From Aeromicrobium tamlense (GTDB lineage Bacteria; Actinomycetota; Actinomycetes; Propionibacteriales; Nocardioidaceae), in NCBI RefSeq assembly GCF_013408555.1, contig NZ_JACBZN010000001.1:186001-250000 (forward strand): a stretch of DNA of 64,000 nt, read 5' to 3'. Within the stretch, counting starts at the first letter, position 1. Every line of letters begins with the position of its first letter. A program made the position numbers and the translations under genes. A model generated the notes under the pieces. The model was not told the origin of the DNA, did not search any database, and saw only the letters and a list, made by a program, of their open reading frames with translations. Below, piece after piece: positions 7,772 through 15,762 of the stretch.

Positions 7772-9931
7772 GTGCGTCGCACCCTCGCCCTCACCGCCCT
7801 GCCCCTGCTCCTGGTCGCCTCGGCGCTCGTGAGCACGGCGGCCTCCGCCCAGCCATCCGAGCCGGCGGGGGTCGGGAGCCCCGCGGCGAAGCAGCCGCCG
7901 CGCGTCGCGCGCGGCCTGATCGTCAAGGCCACGACCGCCACGACGGCGCGCCGGTCGTCGCTCGCGCGGTCGGCCGAGGCTCGCCTGCCCGGTGCCGACA
8001 TCGGCTCGACGCGCGCCGCGCCGGCCGGTCTGTCGGTGCTGGAGCTCGATCAGCCGGTGCCCGTCGAGGATCTCGGCCCGGCCATCGACGCGCTCTCGGC
8101 CCGCGCCGACGTCGAGTGGGTCGCGCCCGACACGTTGCGCACGATCTCGAGCGCACCGCCCGTCTCCGTGAACGACCCGGACTTCCTCACGCAGGGCAAC
8201 CTCTGGGACACCACGCGGGACGACGGCGGCTACACGACGAAGGCGCCGTCGCTCTGGCGCGCGACCCGTGGCAGTGCCTCCACCGTCGTCGCCGTCGTCG
8301 ACACCGGCCTCGCGGCGCACCCCGACCTGGCCGGCCAGACGGTCGCCGGGTACGACTTCGTCGACGACGAGTGCACGCCAGACGAGCTCGGCGACTGCTA
8401 CTACGACGGCACCTACATCAACGCCGGCGACGGTGACGGCTGGGACGCCGACCCCTCCGACCCCGGCGACTGGCTGGACGAGGACCTCGTCGCCGCCTGC
8501 TACGGCGACTCGATCGGCGACGACGACCCGGCCTGGTACACGCAGGACAGCACGTGGCACGGCACGCACGTGGCCGGCACGGTCGCCGCCAAGGCCGACA
8601 ACGGCATCGGCGTGGCCGGCCTGGCGCCGGGCGTGAAGGTGCAGCCGGTCCGTGTGCTGGGGCACTGCGGTGGCTGGGACACCGACATCCTCTTCGGCAT
8701 CCTGTGGGCGGCGGGCTACGACCTGAGCGAGTACGACGTGCCGGTCAACCGCACGCCGGCGCAGGTCATCAACCTCTCGCTCGGCGGCGAGTACGAGGAC
8801 TCCGCGGAAGTGGAGGCGGTCTGCGCGGTCTACAGCGAGGTCGCCGGTCTCGCCCGGGACGCCGGCGCCACGCTGGTGGCCGCCGCGGGCAACGCGTCCG
8901 GCCCGACGATCTTCCCCGTCTCGCAGAACGTGCCGGCTGCGTGCGACGGCTACGTGAGCGTCGTCGCCACGAGCGACACCGGACACCGCGCCTGGTACTC
9001 CACGGCCGGCGTCGGCTCGGACCTCGCGGCCGCCGGCGGCGACCAGAACATCCTGCCGTCGCGTGAGGACCGCGGCATCCGCTCGACGCTCAATGACGGT
9101 GACAAGGAGCCGGGCGAGCCCTCGTACGGCTGGTACCAGGGCACGAGCATGGCCGCCCCGGCGGTCTCGGCCGGCGCGGCGCTGCTCTACTCGCTCGGCG
9201 TCACTGATCCCGCTCGGGTCGAGGCGCAGCTGAAGGCGGCGGTGCAGCCGTTCTCCGACGTCCCGCAGGAGCCGAAGATCCTCCTCGGCGGTGTCGAGCG
9301 CACCGTGGCCTCAGTCAACTGCGAGTCCTCGAGCGAGGACGCGGGCTACTGCGGCGCGGGCATCCTCGACCTGTCGAAGGTCACGGCACCGCTCGGCGCG
9401 CCGCTGCTCTCGGGCACGCGGGCGCCCGGGGGAGTGCTGCGCGCGTCCTCGCGCGGCCTGACGAACCCCGGCGGCACGTCGGCGATCTCGTGGTGGCGCG
9501 GGTCCACGCGCGTGGGCACGGGCGCGACGTACCGGATCACGGCGGCCGACCTCGGCCGCACCCTGACTGCGCGCGACACGGTCGCGTCGGGCAGCTTCGC
9601 CGGGATCTTCCGGACGGCCACCGTCTCGGTGCCCGCGACGAAGGCCCGCTCGCGGGTGGCGATGTCGGTGGCGTCGAGCCTCAAGCGCGCGAAGCGTGCG
9701 CGCCTCGTCGTGCGGGTGTCCGCGCCGCTGGTGCGGCCCACCGGCACGATCCGGGTCTACGACGGCCGCAAGCGGATCGCGACGAAGCGCCTGTACGCCT
9801 CGAGCGGCGGCAAGGTCGCGATCCTGCTGCCGAAGATCACGAAGAAGGGCAAGCACCGGATCCGCGTGGTCTACTCCGGCGACGCCCAGGTGACGTCGGG
9901 CCAGGTCAGCAAGGTCGTGCGGGTCCGCTGA
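7772..9931 (+). CDS. Secreted subtilisin-like serine protease (S8), second of two
   Basis: A 719-residue paralogue of the preceding protease with the same layout. It starts at a GTG that opens a signal peptide (MRRTLALTALPLLLVASALV, cleavage near ASAQ). Catalytic residues are Asp177 (AVVDTGL), His263 (TWHGTHVAG) and Ser459 (GTSMAAP). The Asp-His insert is more acidic, with several cysteines and DGDGWDADPSDPGDW, suggesting calcium binding. The C-terminal beta repeats (WWRGSTRVGTG, TGTIRVYDGRKRIATKRLY) match those of its neighbour. The 99-bp gap to the first gene shows no terminator, so the pair arose by tandem duplication and may be partly cotranscribed. Natural substrates are unknown. Confidence 0.9.
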   Translation: MRRTLALTALPLLLVASALVSTAASAQPSEPAGVGSPAAKQPPRVARGLIVKATTATTARRSSLARSAEARLPGADIGSTRAAPAGLSVLELDQPVPVEDLGPAIDALSARADVEWVAPDTLRTISSAPPVSVNDPDFLTQGNLWDTTRDDGGYTTKAPSLWRATRGSASTVVAVVDTGLAAHPDLAGQTVAGYDFVDDECTPDELGDCYYDGTYINAGDGDGWDADPSDPGDWLDEDLVAACYGDSIGDDDPAWYTQDSTWHGTHVAGTVAAKADNGIGVAGLAPGVKVQPVRVLGHCGGWDTDILFGILWAAGYDLSEYDVPVNRTPAQVINLSLGGEYEDSAEVEAVCAVYSEVAGLARDAGATLVAAAGNASGPTIFPVSQNVPAACDGYVSVVATSDTGHRAWYSTAGVGSDLAAAGGDQNILPSREDRGIRSTLNDGDKEPGEPSYGWYQGTSMAAPAVSAGAALLYSLGVTDPARVEAQLKAAVQPFSDVPQEPKILLGGVERTVASVNCESSSEDAGYCGAGILDLSKVTAPLGAPLLSGTRAPGGVLRASSRGLTNPGGTSAISWWRGSTRVGTGATYRITAADLGRTLTARDTVASGSFAGIFRTATVSVPATKARSRVAMSVASSLKRAKRARLVVRVSAPLVRPTGTIRVYDGRKRIATKRLYASSGGKVAILLPKITKKGKHRIRVVYSGDAQVTSGQVSKVVRVR

Positions 9932-9934
9932 CCC

Positions 9935-10429
9935 TCAGGCGAAGCGGTCGCCCCGTCCGATGCGGACGGGGCCCTTCGCGGTGTTCGCCGACGCCGGCTC
10001 GCCGCGCTGGGTGACCACGACGACGCCGTCCTCGGCGAGGTCGTCCGCGAGGCGACGGACCGCGTCCATGCGGTCGCGCCACTGCTCTCCGCCGACCACG
10101 CGGGCGACGTCGCTGGGACAGATCGTCGAGCCGCCACGCTTGCGGAGCAGGGCGCGCATCGCGGCGGTCGAGCGGGCGGCGATCGAGTGGTCGGTGGGCT
10201 CCTCCCACCACGGCCGGCCTCGTTCGCCGAGGGCGACCTTGGCGTCGCCGACCCGGTCGCGGGCGTCGGGCTCGCCGGCCTTCACCGCCCGTCGCGCGCT
10301 CATCAACTCGTCGACCAGCTCCTGGCGCAGCGCATCGGGGATCTGCGGATCCGTGGCGCGCCACTTCCGCCCACCGATGACCAGGAAGTGGCCGTCGGGG
10401 GTGCGCTCCGACTCGGTGTCTCGCGGCAT
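9935..10429 (-). CDS. DUF3253 domain protein
   Basis: A 164-residue protein. The N-terminal half (GHFLVIGGRKWRATDPQIPDALRQ, then LGERGRPWWEE) matches a segment often, and without evidence, labelled as a Tol transporter in actinobacterial genomes. The C-terminal half (MRALLRKRGGSTICPSDVARVVGGEQWRD through GPVRIGRG) is the DUF3253 domain, which resembles a winged helix-turn-helix. The function is unknown. It converges on the second protease gene with only 3 bp between the stops. Confidence 0.8.
   Translation of the reverse strand: MPRDTESERTPDGHFLVIGGRKWRATDPQIPDALRQELVDELMSARRAVKAGEPDARDRVGDAKVALGERGRPWWEEPTDHSIAARSTAAMRALLRKRGGSTICPSDVARVVGGEQWRDRMDAVRRLADDLAEDGVVVVTQRGEPASANTAKGPVRIGRGDRFA
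9950..9972. terminator. Hairpin at convergent gene ends
   Basis: A perfect 10-bp stem, GCCCCGTCCG with CGGACGGGGC, closes on ATG just inside the 3' end of the DUF3253 gene and 19 bp after the protease stop. Its position between convergent genes suggests termination in both directions. Confidence 0.55.
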
Positions 10430-10480
10430 CGGCGTCCTCCCGTCGCCTCGACGCTAGTCGAGCCCACGGGGTGACGCAGG

Positions 10481-10525
10481 GTGGTCGGCGGACAGGGTGG
10501 TCAGCGGACAGGGTGGTCAGCGGAC
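10481..10525. repeat. Tandem 16-bp repeat
   Basis: Two full units of GTGGTCRGCGGACAGG (10481-10496 and 10497-10512) and a third partial unit (10513-10525) follow head to tail. The third unit contains the stop codon of the minus-strand thioesterase gene, so the array seems to have grown from the 3' end of that gene by slippage or unequal exchange. Confidence 0.8.
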
Positions 10526-11020
10526 GCCGAGGGGACCGGCGAGGGGGAGTGACCACGGCAGCGCCGCGTGCTCGTCGCGCAGGAACTCCAGCGGCTTGAC
10601 CATGTCGTCGGGCATCGGCGTCGTGCGGCGGGTGCTGAGGTCGACGTGCAGCTCGAGGAACTCCAGCGTGTTGGCCACGGTGCCGCGGGAGCGGTTCGCC
10701 AGGATCGTCTGGCCGTGGACCGTCTTCGGACCCACGCCGAGGATCCGCAGGTGCACCGAGAGCTCGTCGCCGACGAGGGACTCGTCGAGGAACCGGACGT
10801 GGTGCTCGACGCTGAAGACGCTGTGACCCGTGCGGTGGCGGTAGTCGTCGTCGAAGCCCAGCTCGCGGAACGCCAGGTCCGAGCCCTCCATGTGGAGCCG
10901 GTAGTAGTGGCAGACGTTGACGTGCCCGTTGCCGTCCTCGAACTCCGGCGGGGCGACGAGGCGCATCGCGGTGCCGAGGGCGTCGAGGTCGTCCACGGTG
11001 GGCCGTGCGGGGGTGGTCAT
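10517..11020 (-). CDS. Hotdog-fold acyl-CoA thioesterase-like protein
   Basis: A 167-residue single-hotdog protein of the 4-hydroxybenzoyl-CoA thioesterase type. Motifs include the N-terminal strand DGNGHVNVCHYYRLH (the His-x-Asn active-site region), VEHHVRFLDESLVGDEL and TVHGQTILANRSRGTVANTLEFLELHVDL. The ATG at 11020 is preferred to an upstream extension that has no family similarity. It would hydrolyse acyl-CoA or acyl-carnitine-like thioesters. It is divergent from the acyl-CoA ligase at 11188 and has a clear paralogue at 52761-53270, also next to a ligase. Confidence 0.75.
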   Translation of the reverse strand: MTTPARPTVDDLDALGTAMRLVAPPEFEDGNGHVNVCHYYRLHMEGSDLAFRELGFDDDYRHRTGHSVFSVEHHVRFLDESLVGDELSVHLRILGVGPKTVHGQTILANRSRGTVANTLEFLELHVDLSTRRTTPMPDDMVKPLEFLRDEHAALPWSLPLAGPLGVR

Positions 11021-11113
11021 GGCGGTCACTCTAACCAGAGCCGGATTCCGGATCAGACGCTCGCCCCATGGAACGGGGGTGGTCCGGACGAGGCCTGCCG
11101 GGCTATCGTGTTT

Positions 11114-11133
11114 AAATCTGAAACCAAGTTCAC
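11114..11133 (+). promoter_or_regulatory. GAATTC-family operator, site 1
   Basis: The sequence ATCTGAAACCAAGTTCA inside 11114-11133 matches the 17-bp motif AACTGAATTCAAGTTCA found at about ten promoters in this window. It lies about 55 bp before the acyl-CoA ligase start and in the divergent interval with the thioesterase. Just downstream, TGTGATGC (11136-11143) and GCATCACA (11157-11164) form an inverted repeat. Confidence 0.6.
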
Positions 11134-11187
11134 CTTGTGATGCAGGACCATGAGCCGCATCACAGCCGAGGCAATCGAAGGACACGC

Positions 11188-12699
11188 ATGGTCAACATCG
11201 TTTCGCGGATCTGGGCCCACGCCGACTCCGAGCCGGACCGGGTCGCGCTCCGTTCGCCGCGCACCGTGACGTACGCGGAGCTGCGTGAGACGAACCGCCG
11301 CGTCGCGGGCGCCGTGCGCGCCGCCGGGCTCGCGCCGCTGGACCGCGTGCTGTTCATCGCGCCGACGATCACCGAGTTCCCCGAGGTCTACTACGGCCTC
11401 CACGCCGCCGGCGTGACCGTGACGACGATGAACGTCATGTCGACGTCCCCCGAGATCGGCTACGTCCTCGACGACTCCGAGGCCTCGCTGGTCATCGCCT
11501 GGCACGAGTGCGCCGACGCGGCGCGCGAGGCCGCCGCCGACCGCGGCGTGGAGTTCTGGCAGCTCGAGCCCGGCCTGGCCTTCGACGCCGAGCCGCTGCA
11601 GGACGCGCACGACCACGCACCCGACGACACCGCGATCATCCTCTACACCTCGGGAACGACCGGCCGTCCCAAGGGCGCCGAGCTGACCGCGCTCAACCTC
11701 GACGCCACGGTCGACTCTTTCCTGCCCGTGCTCGAGCTCACCGCCGACGACCGCTTCGGCACGGCGCTCCCGCTGTTCCACGTCTTCGGCCAGGCCGTCT
11801 GCATGAACACGGCGCTCGCGATCGGCGCCTCCTTCTCGCTGCTGTCGCCGTTCAGCGCCGAGAAGATGCTCGACATGGTCAAGAGCGACCAGCTGACCAC
11901 CGTCTCGGGCGTTCCGACGATGTGGAACGCGATGCTGCACGCGCAGGGCGACTACACGCCCGAGGACTTCGCCTCGCTGCGGATGGCCTCGTCGGGCGGC
12001 GCCTCGCTGCCGGTGGAGATCATCCGCGCCTTCACCGAGCGCTTCGGCTGCACGATCCTCGAGGGCTACGGCCTCACCGAGACCACCGGTGCGGCGACCT
12101 TCAACGACATCCACCGCGAGCAGCGGACTGGCACCACCGGCCCGACCCTGCCCGGCACGCAGGTCGAGATCCGCGACTCGGAGGGCCGCGTGCTGGCACC
12201 TGGCGAGGTCGGCGAGGTCTTCATCAAGGGCCCGACGGTCATGAAGGGCTACTGGAACCGTCCTGACGTCAACGCGAAGGAGCTCGTCGACGGCTGGCTG
12301 AAGTCCGGCGACCTCGGCTCGGTCGACGCCGACGGCTACCTGACGATCGTCGACCGCGTGAAGGACCTCGTGATCCGCGGCGGCTACAACGTGTACCCGC
12401 GCGAGGTCGAGGAGGTGCTGTACGAGCACCCCGGCATCGTCGAGGTGGCGGTCGTCGGCATCCCCGACGACCACTACGGCGAGGAGATCGCCGCGGTGAT
12501 CGCGTCGGCTCCCGGCCACGAGCTGAACGGCGACGAGATCCGCACGTGGGCCAAGCAGCGCCTCTCGGCGTACAAGGTGCCGCGCATCTACTCCTTCGTC
12601 GACGCGCTGCCCAAGGGCGCGACCGGCAAGATCCTCAAGCGCTCGATCGACAAGAGCGCGCTGCGCGAGCTCGCCGAGTCGGCGGCTCGCGCCCGATGA
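11188..12699 (+). CDS. Acyl-CoA ligase (class I adenylate-forming)
   Basis: A 503-residue fatty acyl-CoA synthetase-like enzyme that adenylates a carboxylic acid with ATP and passes it to CoA. Motifs: the phosphate loop YTSGTTGRPKG (from residue 153), GYGLTETTGA, SGDLG, the hinge RVKDLVIRGGYNVYPREVEE, and the catalytic Lys481 in TGKILKR. The start at 11188 follows GAAGGA; a longer frame from 11137 adds residues unlike the family. It is paralogous to the ligase at 19384 (shared PLFHVFGQ and VPTMWNAMLHA). Its stop overlaps the next start (ATGA), so translation is probably coupled. An operator of the GAATTC family lies upstream. The acid substrate is not known. Confidence 0.9.
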   Translation: MVNIVSRIWAHADSEPDRVALRSPRTVTYAELRETNRRVAGAVRAAGLAPLDRVLFIAPTITEFPEVYYGLHAAGVTVTTMNVMSTSPEIGYVLDDSEASLVIAWHECADAAREAAADRGVEFWQLEPGLAFDAEPLQDAHDHAPDDTAIILYTSGTTGRPKGAELTALNLDATVDSFLPVLELTADDRFGTALPLFHVFGQAVCMNTALAIGASFSLLSPFSAEKMLDMVKSDQLTTVSGVPTMWNAMLHAQGDYTPEDFASLRMASSGGASLPVEIIRAFTERFGCTILEGYGLTETTGAATFNDIHREQRTGTTGPTLPGTQVEIRDSEGRVLAPGEVGEVFIKGPTVMKGYWNRPDVNAKELVDGWLKSGDLGSVDADGYLTIVDRVKDLVIRGGYNVYPREVEEVLYEHPGIVEVAVVGIPDDHYGEEIAAVIASAPGHELNGDEIRTWAKQRLSAYKVPRIYSFVDALPKGATGKILKRSIDKSALRELAESAARAR

Positions 12700-13385
12700 G
12701 CGACGTCGAGGTCGTCGCGTCGGCCGAGACGCCGCGCGCCGTGCTGTTCGACTTCGGGGGAGTGCTCACCGCGAGCGTCTTCGCCTCGTTCGAGCGGTTC
12801 AGTCGTGAGGTCTGCGCCGGCGACCCGCACGCCGTCGTCAACGCGCTGTCGCACGACGAGGCCGCGCAGGCCGCGCTGGTCGACCACGAGTGCGGCCGCG
12901 TGGAGGACGAGGTCTTCGAGGAGGCGCTCGCGGGCGCCCTCGCGGCCCAGGGCCACACGGTCGAGGCCGCGGGCCTGATCGCGCGGATGCAGCAGGACCT
13001 GCACCCTGATCACGCGATGACCGCGCTCGTCCGTCGCCTCAAGGAGGAGGGTGTCGCGGTCGCGCTGGTCTCGAACTCGCTCGGTCGCGACTGCTACACC
13101 GGCCACGGCCTGGACGAGCTGTTCGAGGTCCAGGCGATCTCGGGCCGCGAGGGCGTGCGCAAGCCGTCGCGCCGGCTCTACGAGGTCGCCTGCGAGCGGC
13201 TGGGCGTGCGTCCGGCCGAGGCGATCATGATCGACGACCTCGCGATGAACATCCGCGCGGCCCAGACGCTGGGCATGGGCGGGATCGTCCACAGCGACGC
13301 CGCGCGCACGATCCCGGCGCTGGCCGGACTGCTCGGACTGGACCCGGAGGCGCTGGGCGCGGAGCCCGCGACGACCGGGACTTGA
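12696..13385 (+). CDS. HAD-superfamily hydrolase, ACAD10 N-domain type
   Basis: A 229-residue HAD protein. Motif I is DFGGVL with Asp19; the usual second Asp two residues later is a Gly, as in the N-terminal domain of human ACAD10, so strong phosphatase activity is doubtful. Motif II is VSNS, the Lys motif is KPSRRLYE, and motif IV is MIDDLAMNIRAAQTLGM. The helical cap lies at about residues 30-110. The start codon overlaps the ligase stop. With the APH kinase at 20907 and the ACADs at 14329 and 32257 it completes a split version of the ACAD10 domain set. Its role is not established; it may act on phosphorylated acyl intermediates or be structural. Confidence 0.8.
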   Translation: MSDVEVVASAETPRAVLFDFGGVLTASVFASFERFSREVCAGDPHAVVNALSHDEAAQAALVDHECGRVEDEVFEEALAGALAAQGHTVEAAGLIARMQQDLHPDHAMTALVRRLKEEGVAVALVSNSLGRDCYTGHGLDELFEVQAISGREGVRKPSRRLYEVACERLGVRPAEAIMIDDLAMNIRAAQTLGMGGIVHSDAARTIPALAGLLGLDPEALGAEPATTGT

Positions 13386-13411
13386 ACTTGAGTCCGAATT
13401 CAGATTAGGGT
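13382..13411 (+). promoter_or_regulatory. Promoter of SDR-ACAD genes with GAATTC-family operator, site 2
   Basis: TTGAAC (13382-13387) and TAGGGT (13406-13411) are spaced by 18 bp. The spacer is the operator itself, read in reverse as ATCTGAATTCGGACTCA. A repressor bound here would cover both promoter boxes. It aligns without gaps to site 3 at 15630-15659. It overlaps the stop codon of the HAD gene. Confidence 0.65.
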
Positions 13412-13426
13412 GTGAAGCACGTCACG
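13411..13426. promoter_or_regulatory. CRP-like palindrome
   Basis: TGTGAAGCACGTCACG matches TGTGA-N6-TCACA in nine of ten fixed positions. It begins at the last base of the proposed -10 box, so it would overlap the transcription start. Related elements lie at four other promoters that carry the GAATTC-family motif. Confidence 0.45.
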
Positions 13427-13483
13427 GTCCCCCTCGCGGACCCGCACCGCGGGCCCCGGACCGTCCCCACTCGGAGGAGCACC

Positions 13484-14293
13484 ATGGACATCCACGGCAA
13501 GGTCGCCGTCGTCACCGGAGCCGGTGGCGGCATCGGAGCCGCCCTCGCGGACGCGCTGGTCGCGGCCGGCGCGAAGGTCGTCGTCGCGGACCTCAAGTCC
13601 GACGGCGTCGAGGCCGTCGCGGCCCGTCTCAACGAGGCCACGCCCGGCTCGGCCGTCGCGGTCGCGGGCGACGTCTCGCAGACCGCCCAGATCGAGCGCC
13701 TGATCGCCGTCGCCGAGGAGTCCTTCGGCCCGGTCGACCTCTACTTCGCGAACGCCGGCGTCGGCGGGGGAGTGACCCTGGAGGCCTCCGAGGAGGACTG
13801 GGACCTCGCCCACCAGGTCAACGTCATGGCGCACGTGCGCGCCGCCAAGCTGCTCGTCCCCGGCTGGATCGAGCGCGGCCAGGGCTACTTCGTGTCCACC
13901 GCGTCGGCCGCCGGCCTGCTGACGCAGATCGGCTCGGCCACCTACTCGGTCAGCAAGCACGGCGCCGTCGCGTTCGCCGAGTGGCTCGCGATCACCTACG
14001 GCGACCAGGGCGTGGCCGTCAGCTGCCTGTGCCCCATGGGCGTCAACACCGACATGCTCACCGGCGGCGCCCCGATCACCAACGAGACGCAGCGCCGTGC
14101 CGCCCAGGCCGTCACCGACGCCGGTGGCGTGCTCGAGGCCGACGAGGTCGCCGCGATCGTGCTGAAGGCGATGGAGTCCGAGGAGTTCCTGATACTGCCG
14201 CACCCCGAGGTCAAGGTCTTCCAGTCCCGCAAGGCCGGAGACATCGACCGCTGGATCGCCGGCATGCGCCGCTACCAGGCCTCGCTGGCCTGA
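13484..14293 (+). CDS. Short-chain dehydrogenase/reductase
   Basis: A 269-residue classical SDR with a Rossmann fold. TGAGGGIG near residue 12 binds the nucleotide, an Asp after the second strand (VADLK) suggests NAD(H) preference, NAG is at about residue 88, and the catalytic Tyr154/Lys158 lie in YSVSK. The start at 13484 follows GGAGGAG; an upstream extension to 13412 runs into the promoter. In the proposed pathway it would interconvert a keto- and hydroxyacyl-CoA, as LvaD does for levulinyl-CoA in Pseudomonas, but this is inferred from context. The ACAD gene follows after 35 bp. Confidence 0.85.
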   Translation: MDIHGKVAVVTGAGGGIGAALADALVAAGAKVVVADLKSDGVEAVAARLNEATPGSAVAVAGDVSQTAQIERLIAVAEESFGPVDLYFANAGVGGGVTLEASEEDWDLAHQVNVMAHVRAAKLLVPGWIERGQGYFVSTASAAGLLTQIGSATYSVSKHGAVAFAEWLAITYGDQGVAVSCLCPMGVNTDMLTGGAPITNETQRRAAQAVTDAGGVLEADEVAAIVLKAMESEEFLILPHPEVKVFQSRKAGDIDRWIAGMRRYQASLA

Positions 14294-14328
14294 CCCCCGA
14301 CCCCACCCACAGCCAGCAAGGAGCTGAC

Positions 14329-15561
14329 ATGCATTTCGAACTCTCGGACACCGCCAAGGAGTACCAGGCGAAGCTGCTCGCCTTCATGGACGAGCACGTC
14401 TACCCGGCCGAGGCCGTCTACCACCAGCAGATGGCGGAGTCGGGCAACCCGAACTTCCACCCGCCGATCCTCGAGGAGCTCAAGGCCGAGGCGAAGAGCC
14501 GTGGCCTGTGGAACCTGTTCCACCCCCACAAGGACGAGGCCTGGGGCTCGCCCGGCCTGAGCAACCTCGACTACGCGCCGCTGGCCGAGATCACGGGTCG
14601 CAGCCCGTACATCGCGCCCGAGGCGATCAACTGCAACGCTCCCGACACCGGCAACATGGAGGTCCTCCAGCTGTTCGGCACCGAGGAGCACAAGGAGAAG
14701 TACCTCAAGCCGCTCCTGGCCGGCGAGATGGCCTCGGCGTTCTGCATGACCGAGCCCGCGGTCGCCAGCTCGGACGCCACCAACGTCGAGCTCAGCATGA
14801 CCCCCGACGGCGACGAGTACGTCCTCAACGGCCGCAAGTGGTTCGCCTCGAACGCCCTGCACGCCAACTGCAAGGTGCTCATCGTCATGGGCAAGACCAA
14901 CTTCGAGGCCGAGACGCACCGTCAGCAGTCGATGATGGTCGTCCCGATCGACACCCCCGGCGTCACGGTCGTCCGCGGCCTGCCGGTCTTCGGCTACATG
15001 GACCGCGAGGGCCACGCCGAGATCCTCTTCGAGGACGTCCGCGTGCCCAAGACCGCGCTGCTCGCCGGCGAGGGCGACGGCTTCATGATCAGCCAGGCCC
15101 GCCTCGGCCCCGGCCGCATCCACCACTGCATGCGCTCCATCGGCATGGCCGAGCGCGCCCTCGACCTGATGATCGCGCGCGCCCAGAGCCGCACGACGTT
15201 CGGCGAGCCCGTCGCGAACCGCTCGAACGTCCAGGACTGGATCGCCGAGGCCCGCATCGAGATCGAGATGATCCGCCTGCTGGTGTTCAAGACGGCGTAC
15301 CTGATGGACACCGTGGGCAACCAGAAGGCCCGCACCGAGATCGCGGCCATCAAGGTGGCTGCCCCGGAGATCGCGCTCAAGATCATCGACCGCGCGATCC
15401 AGGTGCACGGTGGTGGCGGCGTCACCGACGACTTCCCGCTGGCGAGCTTCTACGCCCACCAGCGCACGCTGCGCATCGCCGACGGCCCCGACGAGGTCCA
15501 CAAGCGCACCATCGCGCGGGTCGAGCTGCGCCGCATGGAGCGCGAGCTCTCGCGCGCCTGA
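14329..15561 (+). CDS. Acyl-CoA dehydrogenase, ACAD10/ACAD11 type
   Basis: A 410-residue flavoprotein. It has the hallmark segments of the ACAD10/11 C-terminal domain: FMDEHVYPAEAVY at the N-terminus, [76 protein letters not shown] and [18 protein letters not shown]. In human ACAD10/11 and Pseudomonas LvaC this type works with an APH-fold kinase to convert 4-hydroxyacyl-CoA through a phosphorylated intermediate. A matching kinase lies at 20907. The start at 14329 follows AAGGAG. The gene is about 62% similar by eye to the ACAD at 32257, probably with different chain-length or substitution preference. A terminator follows. Confidence 0.88.
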   Translation: MHFELSDTAKEYQAKLLAFMDEHVYPAEAVYHQQMAESGNPNFHPPILEELKAEAKSRGLWNLFHPHKDEAWGSPGLSNLDYAPLAEITGRSPYIAPEAINCNAPDTGNMEVLQLFGTEEHKEKYLKPLLAGEMASAFCMTEPAVASSDATNVELSMTPDGDEYVLNGRKWFASNALHANCKVLIVMGKTNFEAETHRQQSMMVVPIDTPGVTVVRGLPVFGYMDREGHAEILFEDVRVPKTALLAGEGDGFMISQARLGPGRIHHCMRSIGMAERALDLMIARAQSRTTFGEPVANRSNVQDWIAEARIEIEMIRLLVFKTAYLMDTVGNQKARTEIAAIKVAAPEIALKIIDRAIQVHGGGGVTDDFPLASFYAHQRTLRIADGPDEVHKRTIARVELRRMERELSRA

Positions 15562-15571
15562 CGCCGGACCG

Positions 15572-15609
15572 CACGGGCGGCGGGATACTCCTCTGTCCCG
15601 CCGCCCGTG
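15572..15609 (+). terminator. Terminator after SDR-ACAD operon
   Basis: A perfect 14-bp stem, CACGGGCGGCGGGA with its complement, encloses the ten-base loop TACTCCTCTG. It begins 11 bp after the ACAD stop and precedes the promoter of the ABC importer operon. Confidence 0.8.
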
Positions 15610-15629
15610 TCCACGGGTCGGACCCCGAC

Positions 15630-15659
15630 CTGAACTTGAGTTCGACTATGACTTAGGCT
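15630..15659 (+). promoter_or_regulatory. Promoter of ABC importer operon with GAATTC-family operator, site 3
   Basis: CTGAAC (15630-15635) and TAGGCT (15654-15659) are spaced by 18 bp. The spacer holds AACTTGAGTTCGACT, the reverse orientation of the GAATTC-family motif with four mismatches. The whole block aligns in register with site 2. The first gene of the operon starts about 100 bp downstream. Confidence 0.55.
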
Positions 15660-15674
15660 GTGACGAGCAGCACA
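15659..15674. promoter_or_regulatory. CRP-like palindrome
   Basis: TGTGACGAGCAGCACA matches TGTGA-N6-TCACA in nine of ten fixed positions. Its position relative to the -10 box is the same as at 13411-13426. Confidence 0.4.
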
Positions 15675-15762
15675 AGCAGTGCCCGCGAGCCGCCCTCGGC
15701 GCCCCGCGAAATCCCCCGAATCCCAGGAAAGATCCGACCTATGCTGATGGAGACGATGTGAC

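Noticed and set aside
5453..8986. A 1177-codon open frame on the minus strand across the protease genes
   Set aside because: It is the antisense shadow of high-GC coding DNA; its translation is a low-complexity Arg/Val/Asp/Gly mix without domains, while the plus strand shows full protease motifs.
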